Of a stretch of 64,000 nt of DNA, positions 1 to 8,796 are shown piece after piece. Under the pieces are notes generated by a model. It searched no databases and was not told the origin of the DNA. It saw nothing but the letters and a program-made list of their open reading frames with translations. A program made the translations under genes and the position numbers. Each line of letters starts with the position of its first letter. Positions within the stretch are counted from its first letter, which is position 1. The DNA lies in NCBI GenBank assembly GCA_900544265.1, contig UQUQ01000002.1, forward strand, positions 62,001 through 126,000, read 5' to 3'. The stretch comes from an uncultured Alistipes sp. GTDB lineage: Bacteria > Bacteroidota > Bacteroidia > Bacteroidales > Rikenellaceae.

Positions 1-1
1 G

Positions 2-190
2 GCCTCGATGGAGCCGCTGCTCAACCAGATGATCGCCCAGATGCAGTCGGCACCCGAACCGACGGTGCTGGCCACGGTCTGGAGCGGGATCTTCTCGAGC
101 CTGCTGTTCGGCGCCTTCTTCGGACTGATTATCGCCGGGGTGCAGGCCCGCGCTCCGCGGCCGTTCGACGACGGACAAAACGAGGCATAA
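2..190 (+). CDS. C-terminal fragment, DUF4199-like membrane protein
   Basis: The reading frame is open from the left edge, so only the last 60 or so residues are present and the true start lies outside the window. A hydrophobic segment (residues about 25-45 of the visible part, ending FGLIIAGVQ) is followed by a short polar tail, as in the last helix of DUF4199 proteins. It stops 3 nt before the GT2 gene, so it is probably the first visible gene of that operon. The DUF4199 assignment rests mainly on the neighbour order DUF4199-GT2 that recurs in Bacteroidetes; the fragment alone is too short to prove it. Confidence 0.5.
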   Translation, partial: ASMEPLLNQMIAQMQSAPEPTVLATVWSGIFSSLLFGAFFGLIIAGVQARAPRPFDDGQNEA

Positions 191-193
191 GGG

Positions 194-1150
194 ATGGCAC
201 AGCTGGATATTTCGGTCGTCGTGCCTCTCTACAACGAGGAGGAGTCGCTGCCCGAGCTGGTGGCGTGGATCGACCGCGTGGCGCGCACCCACAATCTCAC
301 GTATGAGGTGATTCTGGTCGACGACGGTTCATCGGACGGCTCGTGGGGCGTGATCGAACGTCTCAAGGGCGAGTATGCGGCCGTGCGGGGCATCTCGTTC
401 CTGCGTAACTACGGCAAGTCGGCGGCCCTCTACTGCGGCTTCGCGGCCGCCGAGGGCGAGGTGGTCTTCACGATGGATGCCGACCTGCAGGATTCGCCCG
501 ACGAAATTCCCGCCATGCGGCGCATGATCCTCGAAGAGGGCTACGACCTCGTCTCGGGGTGGAAGAAGAAACGGTATGACCCTGTTGGCAAGCGGTGGCC
601 CAGCAAGTTCTTCAACTGGACGGCCCGCTGCGCCTCGGGCATCCGGCTCCACGACTTCAACTGCGGACTGAAGGCCTACCGGAAGAAGGTCGTCAAGTCG
701 ATCGAGGTCTACGGCGAGATGCACCGCTTCATCCCGATCCTGGCGCGGCAGGCCGGATTTCACCGCATCGGCGAGAAGGTCGTCGAGCACCATGCCCGCA
801 AGTACGGACACTCGAAATTCGGCATCGAGCGCATGGTCAAGGGGTACCTGGACCTCATCACGGTGCTCTTCATGTCGCACTTCGGACGCTCGCCCATGTA
901 CTTCTTCGGCAGCCTCGGCACGTTGATGTTCCTCTTCGGCGGCGGCACGACCGTCTGGGTCATCGCCGACAAGCTCTGGAAGCAGGCCCACAACCTGCCG
1001 TTGCGCCCCGTGACCGAGCAGCCGCTCTTCTATCTGGCGATCCTGGCCGTCATCCTCGGCGTGCAGCTCTTCCTGGCGGGCTTCCTCGGCGAACTCATCA
1101 ACCGCGGCTCGTCTGACCGCAACAACTACCGCATCGACAAAACATTGTAA
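194..1150 (+). CDS. Family 2 glycosyltransferase, polyprenyl-phosphate (DPM1/GtrB-like)
   Basis: This is a 318-residue protein with an N-terminal GT-A domain showing VVPLYNEEES (about 9-18), VDDGSSDGS and the metal-binding DADLQDSP. Two hydrophobic segments follow at about 238-258 and 276-300. This layout is that of transferases that move a sugar from a nucleotide donor to a membrane polyprenyl phosphate. It probably acts at the cytoplasmic face of the inner membrane; donor and acceptor cannot be read from sequence. It sits 3 nt behind the DUF4199-like gene and 6 nt before DUF4293, so the three are probably co-transcribed. Confidence 0.85.
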   Translation: MAQLDISVVVPLYNEEESLPELVAWIDRVARTHNLTYEVILVDDGSSDGSWGVIERLKGEYAAVRGISFLRNYGKSAALYCGFAAAEGEVVFTMDADLQDSPDEIPAMRRMILEEGYDLVSGWKKKRYDPVGKRWPSKFFNWTARCASGIRLHDFNCGLKAYRKKVVKSIEVYGEMHRFIPILARQAGFHRIGEKVVEHHARKYGHSKFGIERMVKGYLDLITVLFMSHFGRSPMYFFGSLGTLMFLFGGGTTVWVIADKLWKQAHNLPLRPVTEQPLFYLAILAVILGVQLFLAGFLGELINRGSSDRNNYRIDKTL

Positions 1151-1156
1151 CAAATC

Positions 1157-1621
1157 ATGATACAGCGAATCCAAACCCTCTACCTGTTGATCGTCGCCAT
1201 CCTGATGGCGCTGACGCTCTTTTTGCCCCTGGCGTGGTTCGCCAGCGACGCCGGGGAGTTCACCCTGCGCGCCTTCGGCCTCGAAGCCGCCGCGGGCGAG
1301 GTCGCGCAGCCGACCTCCTACCTGGGCATTCTCCTCGTGCTGGCCTGCCTGCTGCCGCTGGTGGTGATCTTCCTCTACAAACGGCGTCTGCTGCAGATCC
1401 GTCTCTGCGTGGCCGAGGCCGTTCTGCTGGTGGGTGCCGTCGTCATGGAGGGCATCTACTACTTCCTCGGGTGGCGCGTCTTCTCCGACCTTGCGTTCCA
1501 TACGCAGGGATTCAAACCGGCCATCGCGCTGCCGCTGGTCTGCCTGCTCTTCGTTTATCTGGCCGCGCGGGCGATCTTCCACGACGAGCTGATGGTCCGT
1601 GCTGCGGACCGCATCCGCTGA
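1157..1621 (+). CDS. DUF4293 family membrane protein
   Basis: This is a 154-residue protein with four predicted membrane helices (about 4-24, 50-70, 78-100 and 118-140). The start MIQRIQTLYLLIVAILM is characteristic of the Bacteroidetes DUF4293 family, whose function is unknown. It follows the glycosyltransferase by 6 nt and is the last gene of the operon. The length is normal for the family. Confidence 0.8.
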   Translation: MIQRIQTLYLLIVAILMALTLFLPLAWFASDAGEFTLRAFGLEAAAGEVAQPTSYLGILLVLACLLPLVVIFLYKRRLLQIRLCVAEAVLLVGAVVMEGIYYFLGWRVFSDLAFHTQGFKPAIALPLVCLLFVYLAARAIFHDELMVRAADRIR

Positions 1622-2117
1622 CCGGGTGCCAGCTCCGCCTGTTCTCCGCTGACAGTAGAAACCTGACAGTGGAAACCTAACCGCCTAAACAACTGACGGG
1701 CGCATCCTGCAAGGGTGTGTCCGTTTTTTTGTGCGGCGGCCGCCCGGGCGTGCGGTGACGGTGGCGTGTTGTGGAGAGAGCGTGCGGTGGCGTGCTGTGG
1801 TAAGGGCGTGTGCTGACGATGGGGGCGTGGAGAACCGACGGGCGACTGCGTAATTCGCATCGTTACCGTATGCCTCCCTCCGGCTGTCTTTTTCCGGCAG
1901 CCCGCTCCAGCTGCCCCTTCCCGACGGCCTGTCCTGCAAGGCCCGTTTCACCCGGTTGCCGCGGCGGATGTCCGGGGCGTTTTTCCCGGGGCGTTTGTCT
2001 GTCGAAGCGGCTCTCTCCGCAGCGATGCGTTGTTGCCGGTGGCGGCAGTCTGCGTATGGGCCGACAGGCGGCGTGAAAGGCAGGGCGGGTCGGACCTTTT
2101 CCGAAACGTCATCCGCA
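1622..2117. other. Intergenic stretch, no gene recognised
   Basis: About 500 bases between two converging transcription units. Open frames exist on both strands but have arginine/proline-rich shadow-type translations and no plausible start region. A G-rich stretch near 1740-1815 repeats short GTGCGGTGGCGTG-like words. No RNA gene was recognised. Confidence 0.6.
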
Positions 2118-2153
2118 TGAAAAAGGGGCAGCCGGCGATCGGCTGCCCCTTTT
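2118..2153 (-). terminator. Rho-independent terminator (bidirectional)
   Basis: The stem GGGGCAGCC/GGCTGCCCC with loop GGCGATC is flanked by A-runs and T-runs on both sides. It lies just past the stop of the M16 protease gene on the minus strand and could also stop plus-strand transcripts. Confidence 0.85.
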
Positions 2154-2173
2154 CAAACGGAGGGTGCGGCGGA

Positions 2174-5017
2174 TTACTTCGTCTCCTCCTTTTCGGGTCG
2201 CATGACGACCTTCACCTCGTTGCCGTCCTCAAGCACCTTCTTGGCCATGGCCTGCACGTCGGCGTTGGTCAGCGTCTGGAGCGTCTGCTCGTAGTCCTTC
2301 ACGTAGTCGAGACCCGAGCCGTACTTCGCACCGATGTAGTTGACCCAGCCGGCGTTCTGCTCGAGGCTGTTCTTCCACTCCTTGAGCATGTATTCGCGCG
2401 TCTTTTCGACATCTTCGCTCTTCGGGCCGTTGGCGGCGATCTCTTCGATCTCCTTCATGATGATCTCGCAGAGCTCGTCGGCCATCTCCTCGTTCGTGTC
2501 GAAGGCGATCTCCATCGTGTAGGTCTCCTTCGGGAGGTACTCCGTCGAGCCCCATACCTGCACGCCGTAGGTGCCGCCCTTCTCTTCGCGGATCGAGACG
2601 AGGTAGCGCGAGAAGAGCGCCTGCGTCAGGAAGGTCAGCGAAGCCTTGTTCTTGAACGTGTAGGGCATCTCACCCGAGAAGAGGTAGTGCACCGAAACCT
2701 TCGGCTGCTGCATCGGCGTGGTAAAGTCCTTCACGACACCGCCCTTTGCGGGGTAGCAGTTGTCCTCGACAACCTCCATGCCCTTCTTCGAGACGGGCAG
2801 CGAGCCGATGTACTTCTCGACCAGCGGACGCAGCGTCTCGAGGTCCACGTTGCCCACGATCGTGAAGAGGAAGCTGTTGGCATCGGGGTAGAGCTTGCGG
2901 TAGATGCCCGGCAGGGCCTCGAAGCTGAACTGGTCGAGGTGCTCGAGCGAGATCATCTGACGGCGCGGGTTGTGGCCGTAGGCCTCGTCGGTGAAGACCT
3001 CCATCATCGTGTAGTCGGGGTTCGACTTGGCATTCTCCAGCTGCGTGCGGAGCATGTTCATCAGCGTGTTGTAGTCGTTCTCATCGAAACGCGGCTGCGT
3101 GAAGTTGAGCCACAGCAGCTGGAACATCGTCTCGAGGTCCTTGGGCGAGCAGACGCCGTTCATGACGCTGGCGTAGTTCTCGACCGAGGTCTGCACCGAA
3201 GCCGACTTGCCCGAGAGCTGCTTCTTGAGCTCCGTGGCGGAGAATTTGCCGACACCCGACATCGAGTTGACGGCCGGCATCATCTCACCCATGTAGAACT
3301 CCCCGTCCGGGAGGATCGACAGACCGCCCTTGGCCAGCGCACGCAGGCGCACCTCGTCGGCCTTGTAGGTTGTGGGCTTCACAACCACCTTCACGCCGTT
3401 CTTGAGCGTCCACTCCGTCGTGCCGAGCGCGGCGTCCTCGACCGTCTTCTTCACGGGCGAGCCCTTCAGCTCGGTGCCCTCCGGGATGAGCGGCTCCTTG
3501 ACCACGTTGTCCTCGTAGGCCTCGACCTCCGATGACATCACCTTCTCGCGGATGGCCAGCAGTTCGGCCTCCGTCGGAGCGGCGAGCCCCTCCTTCTCGG
3601 GTGCCGTGACGACGATCACCTGGTTCGTCGGCGTGAGCTGCTGCTGTGCGAAGGCGTTGACCGTCTCGACGTCGAGCGAGCGGATCAGCAGGCTGTCCAT
3701 CTGCCACTCGGTCTGCGCGTCGGGAATCGGGCTGTTCTTCCGGTAGTTGTTCAGGTAAAGCTGCACGTATTCGTTGTTGCGGCGGTCGTTGCGGTTGGCG
3801 TACTGGCGCTCGATCTGACGCATCAGGTTCTCCTGTGCGCGCTCGAACTCGCCCTGCGTGTAGCCGTGGCGGCGCACCTTCTCCATCTCGGTGTAGAGGG
3901 CCTCGAAACCGCGGTTCAGCTCGCCGTCCTTGGTCATGGCGGCGTAGGAGGTCATCTCCAGCGTCGGAATCACGCCGAAGACGTCGCCCGTGCCCATGCC
4001 GGCACCGAGGAACGGGGCGTCGGGCTGCATGGCAATCTCCTGCAGGCGGGCGTTCTCCATCGTCATGACGTAGCCCTGGAGGATGTTGATCAGCTCACCG
4101 TAGAGCAGGTTGTTGTACTGCTCGGGCGTGGCCGGGCGCTTGATGAAGAGCTGCACGCGCGTGCCCTGCATCTCGGGGTCGGTGTAGATGCTGACGATCG
4201 GCTCCTCGTTGTCGGGCACCGTGTAGGCCTCCTTCTGCGGAGCGTCGGCGGCCGGCGCGGGAATGTCGCTCATCAGCGTCTTGATCTTCGACTCCACGGC
4301 GTCGACATCCACGTCACCCACGACGATGACGGCCTGGTAGTCGGGACGGTACCAGCGGTGGTAGAAGTCCACGAGTTCCTGGTGCTTGAAGTTCTTCAGC
4401 CCGTCGAGGTAGCCGATCAGGTTGCGGTGCTCGTACTTCGAGCCCTTGCCGACGGCCTGGAGCATCTTCATCGACGAACGCCACGAGGCGCCGTCGCGCG
4501 TGCGCAGCTCCTCCATGATGACGCCGCGCTCGGAGTCGATCTCATCGGGCTCCAGGGCGATGAAGTGCGACCAGTCGTGCAGGATCAGCAGCGCTGAGTC
4601 GATGATGCCTTCGCGCGAGGTCGGCACGTCGCAGATGTTGTAGACCGTCTGGTCCCAGCTCGTGCCGGCGTTGAGGTTGACGCCGAACTTCACGCCGACC
4701 GTCTCCAGATACTCGGTCAGCATCTTGCCCGGGAGGTTCTTCGTGCCGTTGAAGGCCATGTGCTCGAGGAAGTGGGCCAGGCCCTGCTGCGTGTCGTCCT
4801 CCTGGATGGCGCCGACGTCGTGCAGGATGTAGAAGTCGGCCTGCCCCTTGGGCTTTTCGTTGTGGCGGATGTAGTAGGTCATTCCGTTCTCCAGCTTGCC
4901 CGTGCGGACCTGGTCGTCCACCGGGATCGGAGACATCGGATTGAGCTGCGCCATGGCGCTGCCCGCGGCGAAGAGCACCGCCAGCAGCATCGTTACTTTT
5001 TTCATAGGCTTTTTCAT
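2174..5017 (-). CDS. M16 (pitrilysin) zinc peptidase, exported
   Basis: This is a 947-residue protein with an N-terminal signal peptide (about 1-23, cut after AMA). The inverted zinc motif HFLEH is at 82-86, and the third-ligand region is RGVIMEELR near 165. Length and the second, inactive-like half (from about 520) fit two-domain periplasmic M16B/C peptidases, which degrade peptides inside a closed chamber. A second ATG four codons in is possible. It lies 16 nt after the HTH gene on the same strand and ends at a strong terminator. Substrates are unknown. Confidence 0.9.
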   Translation of the reverse strand: MKKPMKKVTMLLAVLFAAGSAMAQLNPMSPIPVDDQVRTGKLENGMTYYIRHNEKPKGQADFYILHDVGAIQEDDTQQGLAHFLEHMAFNGTKNLPGKMLTEYLETVGVKFGVNLNAGTSWDQTVYNICDVPTSREGIIDSALLILHDWSHFIALEPDEIDSERGVIMEELRTRDGASWRSSMKMLQAVGKGSKYEHRNLIGYLDGLKNFKHQELVDFYHRWYRPDYQAVIVVGDVDVDAVESKIKTLMSDIPAPAADAPQKEAYTVPDNEEPIVSIYTDPEMQGTRVQLFIKRPATPEQYNNLLYGELINILQGYVMTMENARLQEIAMQPDAPFLGAGMGTGDVFGVIPTLEMTSYAAMTKDGELNRGFEALYTEMEKVRRHGYTQGEFERAQENLMRQIERQYANRNDRRNNEYVQLYLNNYRKNSPIPDAQTEWQMDSLLIRSLDVETVNAFAQQQLTPTNQVIVVTAPEKEGLAAPTEAELLAIREKVMSSEVEAYEDNVVKEPLIPEGTELKGSPVKKTVEDAALGTTEWTLKNGVKVVVKPTTYKADEVRLRALAKGGLSILPDGEFYMGEMMPAVNSMSGVGKFSATELKKQLSGKSASVQTSVENYASVMNGVCSPKDLETMFQLLWLNFTQPRFDENDYNTLMNMLRTQLENAKSNPDYTMMEVFTDEAYGHNPRRQMISLEHLDQFSFEALPGIYRKLYPDANSFLFTIVGNVDLETLRPLVEKYIGSLPVSKKGMEVVEDNCYPAKGGVVKDFTTPMQQPKVSVHYLFSGEMPYTFKNKASLTFLTQALFSRYLVSIREEKGGTYGVQVWGSTEYLPKETYTMEIAFDTNEEMADELCEIIMKEIEEIAANGPKSEDVEKTREYMLKEWKNSLEQNAGWVNYIGAKYGSGLDYVKDYEQTLQTLTNADVQAMAKKVLEDGNEVKVVMRPEKEETK

Positions 5018-5033
5018 TATTAAACAGGTTTGT

Positions 5034-5255
5034 CTATTGTTCCTTTTTCTCTTCCGGGCGGTATTCGATGATGTCGCCCGGCTGGCAGTCGAGCTCGCGG
5101 CAGATCGCCTCGAGTGTCGAGAAGCGGATTGCCTTGGCCTTGCCGTTCTTGAGGATCGAGAGGTTCGCGGACGTGATGTCGACGCGCTCGGCCAGTTCGC
5201 CGAGCGACATCTTGCGCTTGGCCATCATGACGTCGATGTTGATGATTATTGCCAT
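5034..5255 (-). CDS. Small XRE/YozG-type helix-turn-helix regulator
   Basis: A 73-residue protein whose central part is a Cro/CI HTH (MSLGELAERVDIT then SANLSILKNGKAKAIRF, about 16-44), ending in the DxQPGDIIEY motif of the YozG-like family. These regulators are commonly paired with a DUF2975 membrane protein, and that gene lies 49 nt upstream here. Such pairs are thought to form a membrane-controlled regulatory unit, with targets unknown. It is followed closely by the M16 peptidase gene, so the three are probably one operon. Confidence 0.85.
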   Translation of the reverse strand: MAIIINIDVMMAKRKMSLGELAERVDITSANLSILKNGKAKAIRFSTLEAICRELDCQPGDIIEYRPEEKKEQ

Positions 5256-5304
5256 CTCTTCCCCCCCCCTTTTATTGTTAAGTATCTCATGTTGCGGTGA
5301 TTTG

Positions 5305-6018
5305 TCAGATGGTGAGCCGCTGCTCCTCGCTCAGGTTGCGTCCGATGGCGAAGACTTCGGCGGCAAAGAGGATCAGGATGCCCATGATGATGTTCGTGTA
5401 GGAGACATGGAACATCGTGTCGACTGCGTAGTCGCTGCCCGACAGCAGCTCGGCGGCGCGGTGCGCCATGCGCCAGTTGACGATGTCCTGGAACAGCTCG
5501 GCAAGGATCGTCAGGGCGCCGATCGTGCGCAGCAGCCAGACGTTGCGCTGCTCGAGCGTGCGCTCCTCGCGGATCGAGCGGCGCAGCGAGTGGATGATGA
5601 GGAACATCAGCACGACGATCGCGATGAACGACAGTCCGCTCAGCATGAGCAGCGCATACATCCACGGATGCCCGCCCACCGAACTGAAGGCCAGCCGCAT
5701 GACCGAATCCGTCGGCGCCTCCTCGACGACGAACAGCTGCAGATGCTCCGCGTGCACCTCGGCCGAGAGCACCTCCGGCAGGGCGGGGGCGACCGTCTGC
5801 GAGGGGCGGTCGCGCAGCGGGATGTTGTTCAGCACGTAGAACAGGCGGGGTGTGCCCGATTCCCAGCTGTTGACGATCTCGCTGCCCATCTGCGACCCGG
5901 CCGTGAAGCCCCGGAAGAAGTCGGGCAGGAGATTGTGTGCGATGCTGATCACGAGCACGATGAAGAAGGTGACGTAGAGGACCAGCAGCCGCTGCAAAAG
6001 CGATTTTTTGTTTTGCAT
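5305..6018 (-). CDS. DUF2975 family membrane protein
   Basis: Four hydrophobic segments (near the N-terminus, then about 122-145, 170-190 and 208-230 of the 237-residue product) with a long extracytoplasmic loop after the first. The family partners the small HTH encoded next. A longer frame opens with TTG at 6048, but that codon lies inside the -7 promoter box, so the ATG at 6018 (MQNKKSLLQRLL) is the credible start. Function is unknown; it may control the activity of the adjacent HTH protein (inference). Confidence 0.75.
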   Translation of the reverse strand: MQNKKSLLQRLLVLYVTFFIVLVISIAHNLLPDFFRGFTAGSQMGSEIVNSWESGTPRLFYVLNNIPLRDRPSQTVAPALPEVLSAEVHAEHLQLFVVEEAPTDSVMRLAFSSVGGHPWMYALLMLSGLSFIAIVVLMFLIIHSLRRSIREERTLEQRNVWLLRTIGALTILAELFQDIVNWRMAHRAAELLSGSDYAVDTMFHVSYTNIIMGILILFAAEVFAIGRNLSEEQRLTI

Positions 6019-6045
6019 TGTCGTGTCTTTGGTTGTTTCCTGATG

Positions 6046-6053
6046 CAAAGATA
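6046..6053 (-). promoter_or_regulatory. -7 box (TATCTTTG)
   Basis: Exact match to the Bacteroidetes sigma-ABfr -7 consensus TAnnTTTG on the minus strand. It is about 30 nt upstream of the DUF2975 start and decides that start. Confidence 0.7.
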
Positions 6054-6160
6054 AAATTTAATTTCCGAAAAACAAATAATATTTATCGTTTTTCGATAAA
6101 AAATATTTCTGGGACAAAAAAGTCTTTCCGGGTGGTGCGCTCGGGGAGCGGCAAGGGGAG

Positions 6161-6772
6161 CTACCGCACGTTGTCGCGCAGCTGTTTCCAGACGGCGGCG
6201 CAGAGCGACGTGTGGATCCACAGCACGTGGACGACGAAGGCGAAGAGGACGATCGACGAGACAAGGCTGATACCGATGGCCCGGCAGACCGTGTGCAGGG
6301 CCAGCCCCGCGACGGTGGCGCAGAGCGCGAAGGCGAAGAAGAGGGCGAAGAGCCGCCACTTGCTGCCGCGGGTGGCGGCTTCCGCGGCGCGGATCGCCTC
6401 GAGGGGGCTCTTGTCGTGTTCGGCGAGGCACCAGTAGGCGGGTTTCCACGCGAGAGCGAGGACGATGCCCGGAATGACGAGCAGCGCCGTGCCCAGCGCG
6501 AGGGCTGCCTGTTTCAGGGCAGCCGTGAGCAGGAAGTCGCCCATGCGGCGGCGGTACTCGCTGCGGAAGATGCTCAACGCTTCGATCCGCTCGTCGCGGG
6601 CCAGGCGCACGGGCAGCAGCGTCAGGGCGATGAGCGTCCCGAGGTTGACGTAGGGGACCCAGAGGGTCAGCAGGAAGAGGATGACCGCCGCGATGATCGA
6701 CGGGGCGTGTCGCGTGGCGATGGCGAAGGTATCGGCCGCCGCAGCGGCGATGTCGACTCTTTTCGGTTCCAT
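6161..6772 (-). CDS. Multi-pass membrane protein of unknown function
   Basis: A 203-residue product with about five hydrophobic helices, including segments near 25-50, 75-100 and 130-155, and the cytoplasmic-looking motif KPAYWCLAEHDKSPLEAIRAA. That motif recalls DUF975-type integral membrane proteins, whose helices carry an SPLEAI-like stretch. The ATG at 6772 (MEPKRVDIAAAA) is chosen because the frame further upstream crosses the promoter box at 6802-6809. It stands alone on the minus strand and nothing ties it to a pathway. Confidence 0.65.
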   Translation of the reverse strand: MEPKRVDIAAAAADTFAIATRHAPSIIAAVILFLLTLWVPYVNLGTLIALTLLPVRLARDERIEALSIFRSEYRRRMGDFLLTAALKQAALALGTALLVIPGIVLALAWKPAYWCLAEHDKSPLEAIRAAEAATRGSKWRLFALFFAFALCATVAGLALHTVCRAIGISLVSSIVLFAFVVHVLWIHTSLCAAVWKQLRDNVR

Positions 6773-6801
6773 GGCGGGTGTGTTTGCGTGTGGTGTGCAA
6801 A

Positions 6802-6809
6802 CAAATATA
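6802..6809 (-). promoter_or_regulatory. -7 box (TATATTTG)
   Basis: Exact TAnnTTTG match on the minus strand, about 30 nt upstream of the ATG at 6772 of the membrane protein gene. Confidence 0.65.
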
Positions 6810-6873
6810 CGAAAAAAATCGGATTTTTCCGCGCCGCCGTCCCTTTCCGGCGAGGCAGTTGTGCGGCGGAGCG

Positions 6874-6906
6874 AAAAAAAAGCCCCGTCCTTTGCGGGAC
6901 GGGGCT
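6874..6906 (-). terminator. Rho-independent terminator of phosphofructokinase gene
   Basis: The stem AGCCCCGTCC/GGACGGGGCT with a short loop is followed on the minus strand by a run of eight T. It lies about 20 nt past the stop codon at 6927. Confidence 0.9.
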
Positions 6907-6926
6907 GCTTTAGGGCCTGAAGCCGG

Positions 6927-8162
6927 TTACTCCCAGTTGAGAATCTTATGGAAGTCGTACTTCTCGGGGTTGGACACATAAGCCTTGGCGGCCTCGTAGT
7001 CGGCCGGCGTAATGGCGTTGAGGATGTTCTCCACCACCGAGGTGAACTTGTCCGAGTGGATGTTGACCAGACGCGGCGGAATCTTGCCCGTCGTCGGGTC
7101 CTGCAGGTCCTTCAGGTAGAGCGGCGAGACGTTGCCCTCCGAGTCGACGTAGACCATGCAGCCGGTCTTGCCCTCGGTGAAGAGCTTGTAGACGCCGATA
7201 CCCAGCTCCGAGCAGTAGGTCAGGTCGTAGGCGATCGGGGTCTGGCAGCGGATCTCGTAGCCCAGCTCGACCGGACGGCTCTTGACCTTCAGACCGAGCT
7301 TCTTGAGCTCCTTCTCGATCATCTCGTTGAAGATGTGGGCCTTCGATACCTTGCCCAGCTCAGGGTGTCCGTGCTCGTCGTAGGTGAAGTGGATGCCGCT
7401 CTTGCGGATCTCCTCATCCGAGAGCGAGTGGAAGACGCCCTCCGAGATGACGGCGGCGCCGTAGTCCATGCCCATGATCTTGCGCTTGATGATCGACGAG
7501 ATCACCAGGTTGACGATCTTCTCGACGGTGATCTCCGTCTTGTCGAACATCTCCGGGATGACGATCATCGGGTAGTGGCACGCCTCACCGATACCGAATG
7601 CGAGGTGGCCGGCCGAACGGCCCATGGCTGCCAGTACGAACCAGTTGCCGCTCGTGCGTGCGTCGACATAGACGGCGCGGCCGATGACGGCACCCTTGTC
7701 CTTGGCCGACTCGTAACCGAACGTCGGTGTGCCCTTGGGCAGGGGCAGGTCGTTGTCGATCGTCTTCGGCACGTGGATGTTGGCAATGGGGTATTTCTTG
7801 GCCTCGAGGAACTTGGCGATGCGGTTTGCGGTCGATGCCGTATCATCGCCGCCCACCGTGACAAGCAGCTTGATGTTGTTGTCGGTGAAGAGCTTGAGGT
7901 TGAAGTTGTTCTCGAAATCCGCATCCGTGGGCTTGAAACGGCTCATCTGGAGGAACGAACCGCCCTGGTTGAAGATGCCGTCGGCCATGGGGTAGTCGAT
8001 GTCCACGGTGCGGGGCGTGGGGTTGAAAAGACCCGTGTAGCCCTCGTGGAGGCCGATTACGCGATAGCCGTTGCGCAGGAATGCCTTGGCGACGCTGCCC
8101 ACTACGGTGTTCATGCCGGGGGCCGGTCCGCCGCCGGTCAGAATTGCGATTGCTTCTTTCAT
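6927..8162 (-). CDS. pfp: Phosphofructokinase, pyrophosphate-dependent type
   Basis: A 411-residue PFK-family enzyme that phosphorylates fructose 6-phosphate in glycolysis. GGGPAPG (10-16) starts the phosphate-donor site. GGDDT (104-108) has Asp where ATP enzymes have Gly, and PKTIDND (132-138) has Lys where ATP enzymes usually have Gly. These two positions are the accepted signature for PPi as phosphate donor, and the reaction is then reversible. The promoter box at 8218-8225 and a strong terminator make it a single-gene unit. PPi use is inferred from signature residues only. Confidence 0.9.
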   Translation of the reverse strand: MKEAIAILTGGGPAPGMNTVVGSVAKAFLRNGYRVIGLHEGYTGLFNPTPRTVDIDYPMADGIFNQGGSFLQMSRFKPTDADFENNFNLKLFTDNNIKLLVTVGGDDTASTANRIAKFLEAKKYPIANIHVPKTIDNDLPLPKGTPTFGYESAKDKGAVIGRAVYVDARTSGNWFVLAAMGRSAGHLAFGIGEACHYPMIVIPEMFDKTEITVEKIVNLVISSIIKRKIMGMDYGAAVISEGVFHSLSDEEIRKSGIHFTYDEHGHPELGKVSKAHIFNEMIEKELKKLGLKVKSRPVELGYEIRCQTPIAYDLTYCSELGIGVYKLFTEGKTGCMVYVDSEGNVSPLYLKDLQDPTTGKIPPRLVNIHSDKFTSVVENILNAITPADYEAAKAYVSNPEKYDFHKILNWE

Positions 8163-8217
8163 GGTTTTGATCGGTTTATTTGTGTTTTGAACCTTGTAAT
8201 GTCGTTTTTTTGACGCC

Positions 8218-8225
8218 CAAAAGTA
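8218..8225 (-). promoter_or_regulatory. -7 box (TACTTTTG)
   Basis: Exact TAnnTTTG on the minus strand, about 50 nt upstream of the phosphofructokinase ATG. Confidence 0.65.
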
Positions 8226-8283
8226 CGATTATTTTTTCAAACGGGCAAAGAAAAGATGCAAAACCGGGCCGCCTGTCGCCGCC

Positions 8284-8365
8284 GGGCCCTTGTCCGAAAA
8301 GCCACTGCGGGGCTGCCCGTCGTCGGGCCTCCGTCCGGAAAGCCACTGCGGGGCTGCCTGCCGCC
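8284..8365. repeat. Two tandem imperfect 41-bp repeats
   Basis: Copies at 8284-8324 and 8325-8365 share GAAAAGCCACTGCGGGGCTG with a few changes (one copy has GGAAAGCC). They lie between the phosphofructokinase and cold-shock genes, with no reading frame of interest. Confidence 0.75.
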
Positions 8366-8395
8366 GTCGGGCGTTGCCTCCCCCCCCCTCCTTGT

Positions 8396-8434
8396 AAAAA
8401 AAGAAGGAACCCCCGCTTGCCGGGAGCTCCTTCT
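8396..8434 (-). terminator. Terminator of cold-shock gene
   Basis: The imperfect stem GAAGGAGCTCCCG/CGGGGGTTCCTTC is followed on the minus strand by a T-run. It lies about 20 nt past the stop of the csp gene. Confidence 0.75.
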
Positions 8435-8454
8435 CTGGATCGGTAGAGTATCGT

Positions 8455-8658
8455 TTATTGCTCGACGACCGTGACGTTGACCGCCTGCTCGCCCTTGGCG
8501 CCGTTGGCTACCTCGAACTCGACGGTCTGTCCCTCGTTGAGCGACTTGAAACCTTTCGCGGCGATTCCCGAGAAGTGCACGAAAATTTCCTTGCCGTTCT
8601 CGCTCGTAATGAATCCGTAGCCTTTCTTGCTATCGAACCATTTTACCTTACCTTTCAT
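8455..8658 (-). CDS. Cold-shock domain protein
   Basis: A 67-residue single cold-shock domain. [16 protein letters not shown] carries RNP1 (KGYGFI) and EIFVHF carries RNP2, with the usual end VNVTVVEQ. It binds single-stranded RNA/DNA as an RNA chaperone in the cytoplasm. A longer in-frame extension upstream would cross the promoter region and is rejected, because the family always starts at M(K)GKVKWF. It is a single gene with its own terminator; no other close homologue is visible in the window. Confidence 0.95.
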   Translation of the reverse strand: MKGKVKWFDSKKGYGFITSENGKEIFVHFSGIAAKGFKSLNEGQTVEFEVANGAKGEQAVNVTVVEQ

Positions 8659-8757
8659 ATAAATGCGATTATGTGTATTAATGTTCGGCAAAGTAACGTA
8701 AAAATCGTTGGCTTTCAAAACTTTTTGACCATTTTTTTGACTCCCGCGGAAAATTCC

Positions 8758-8765
8758 TATCTTTG
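8758..8765 (+). promoter_or_regulatory. -7 box (TATCTTTG)
   Basis: Exact -7 consensus 31 nt upstream of the ATG of the lipoprotein gene at 8797; it probably drives the lipoprotein-radical SAM operon. Confidence 0.7.
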
Positions 8766-8796
8766 TTCCTGTGTTGAACGTAAAATTGCGAGGCCT

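Noticed and set aside
329..1582. Long open frames antisense to GC-rich genes (example: antisense to the glycosyltransferase)
   Set aside because: High GC content keeps antisense frames open; the translations are Arg/Pro/Ala/His-rich, with no motifs and no start signals. The same holds for those antisense to uvrA, pepD, gadB and nhaD.
1740..1815. Repeat array in the G-rich stretch
   Set aside because: Short GTGCGGTGGCGTG-like words recur irregularly; they look like compositional drift and no unit can be defined.
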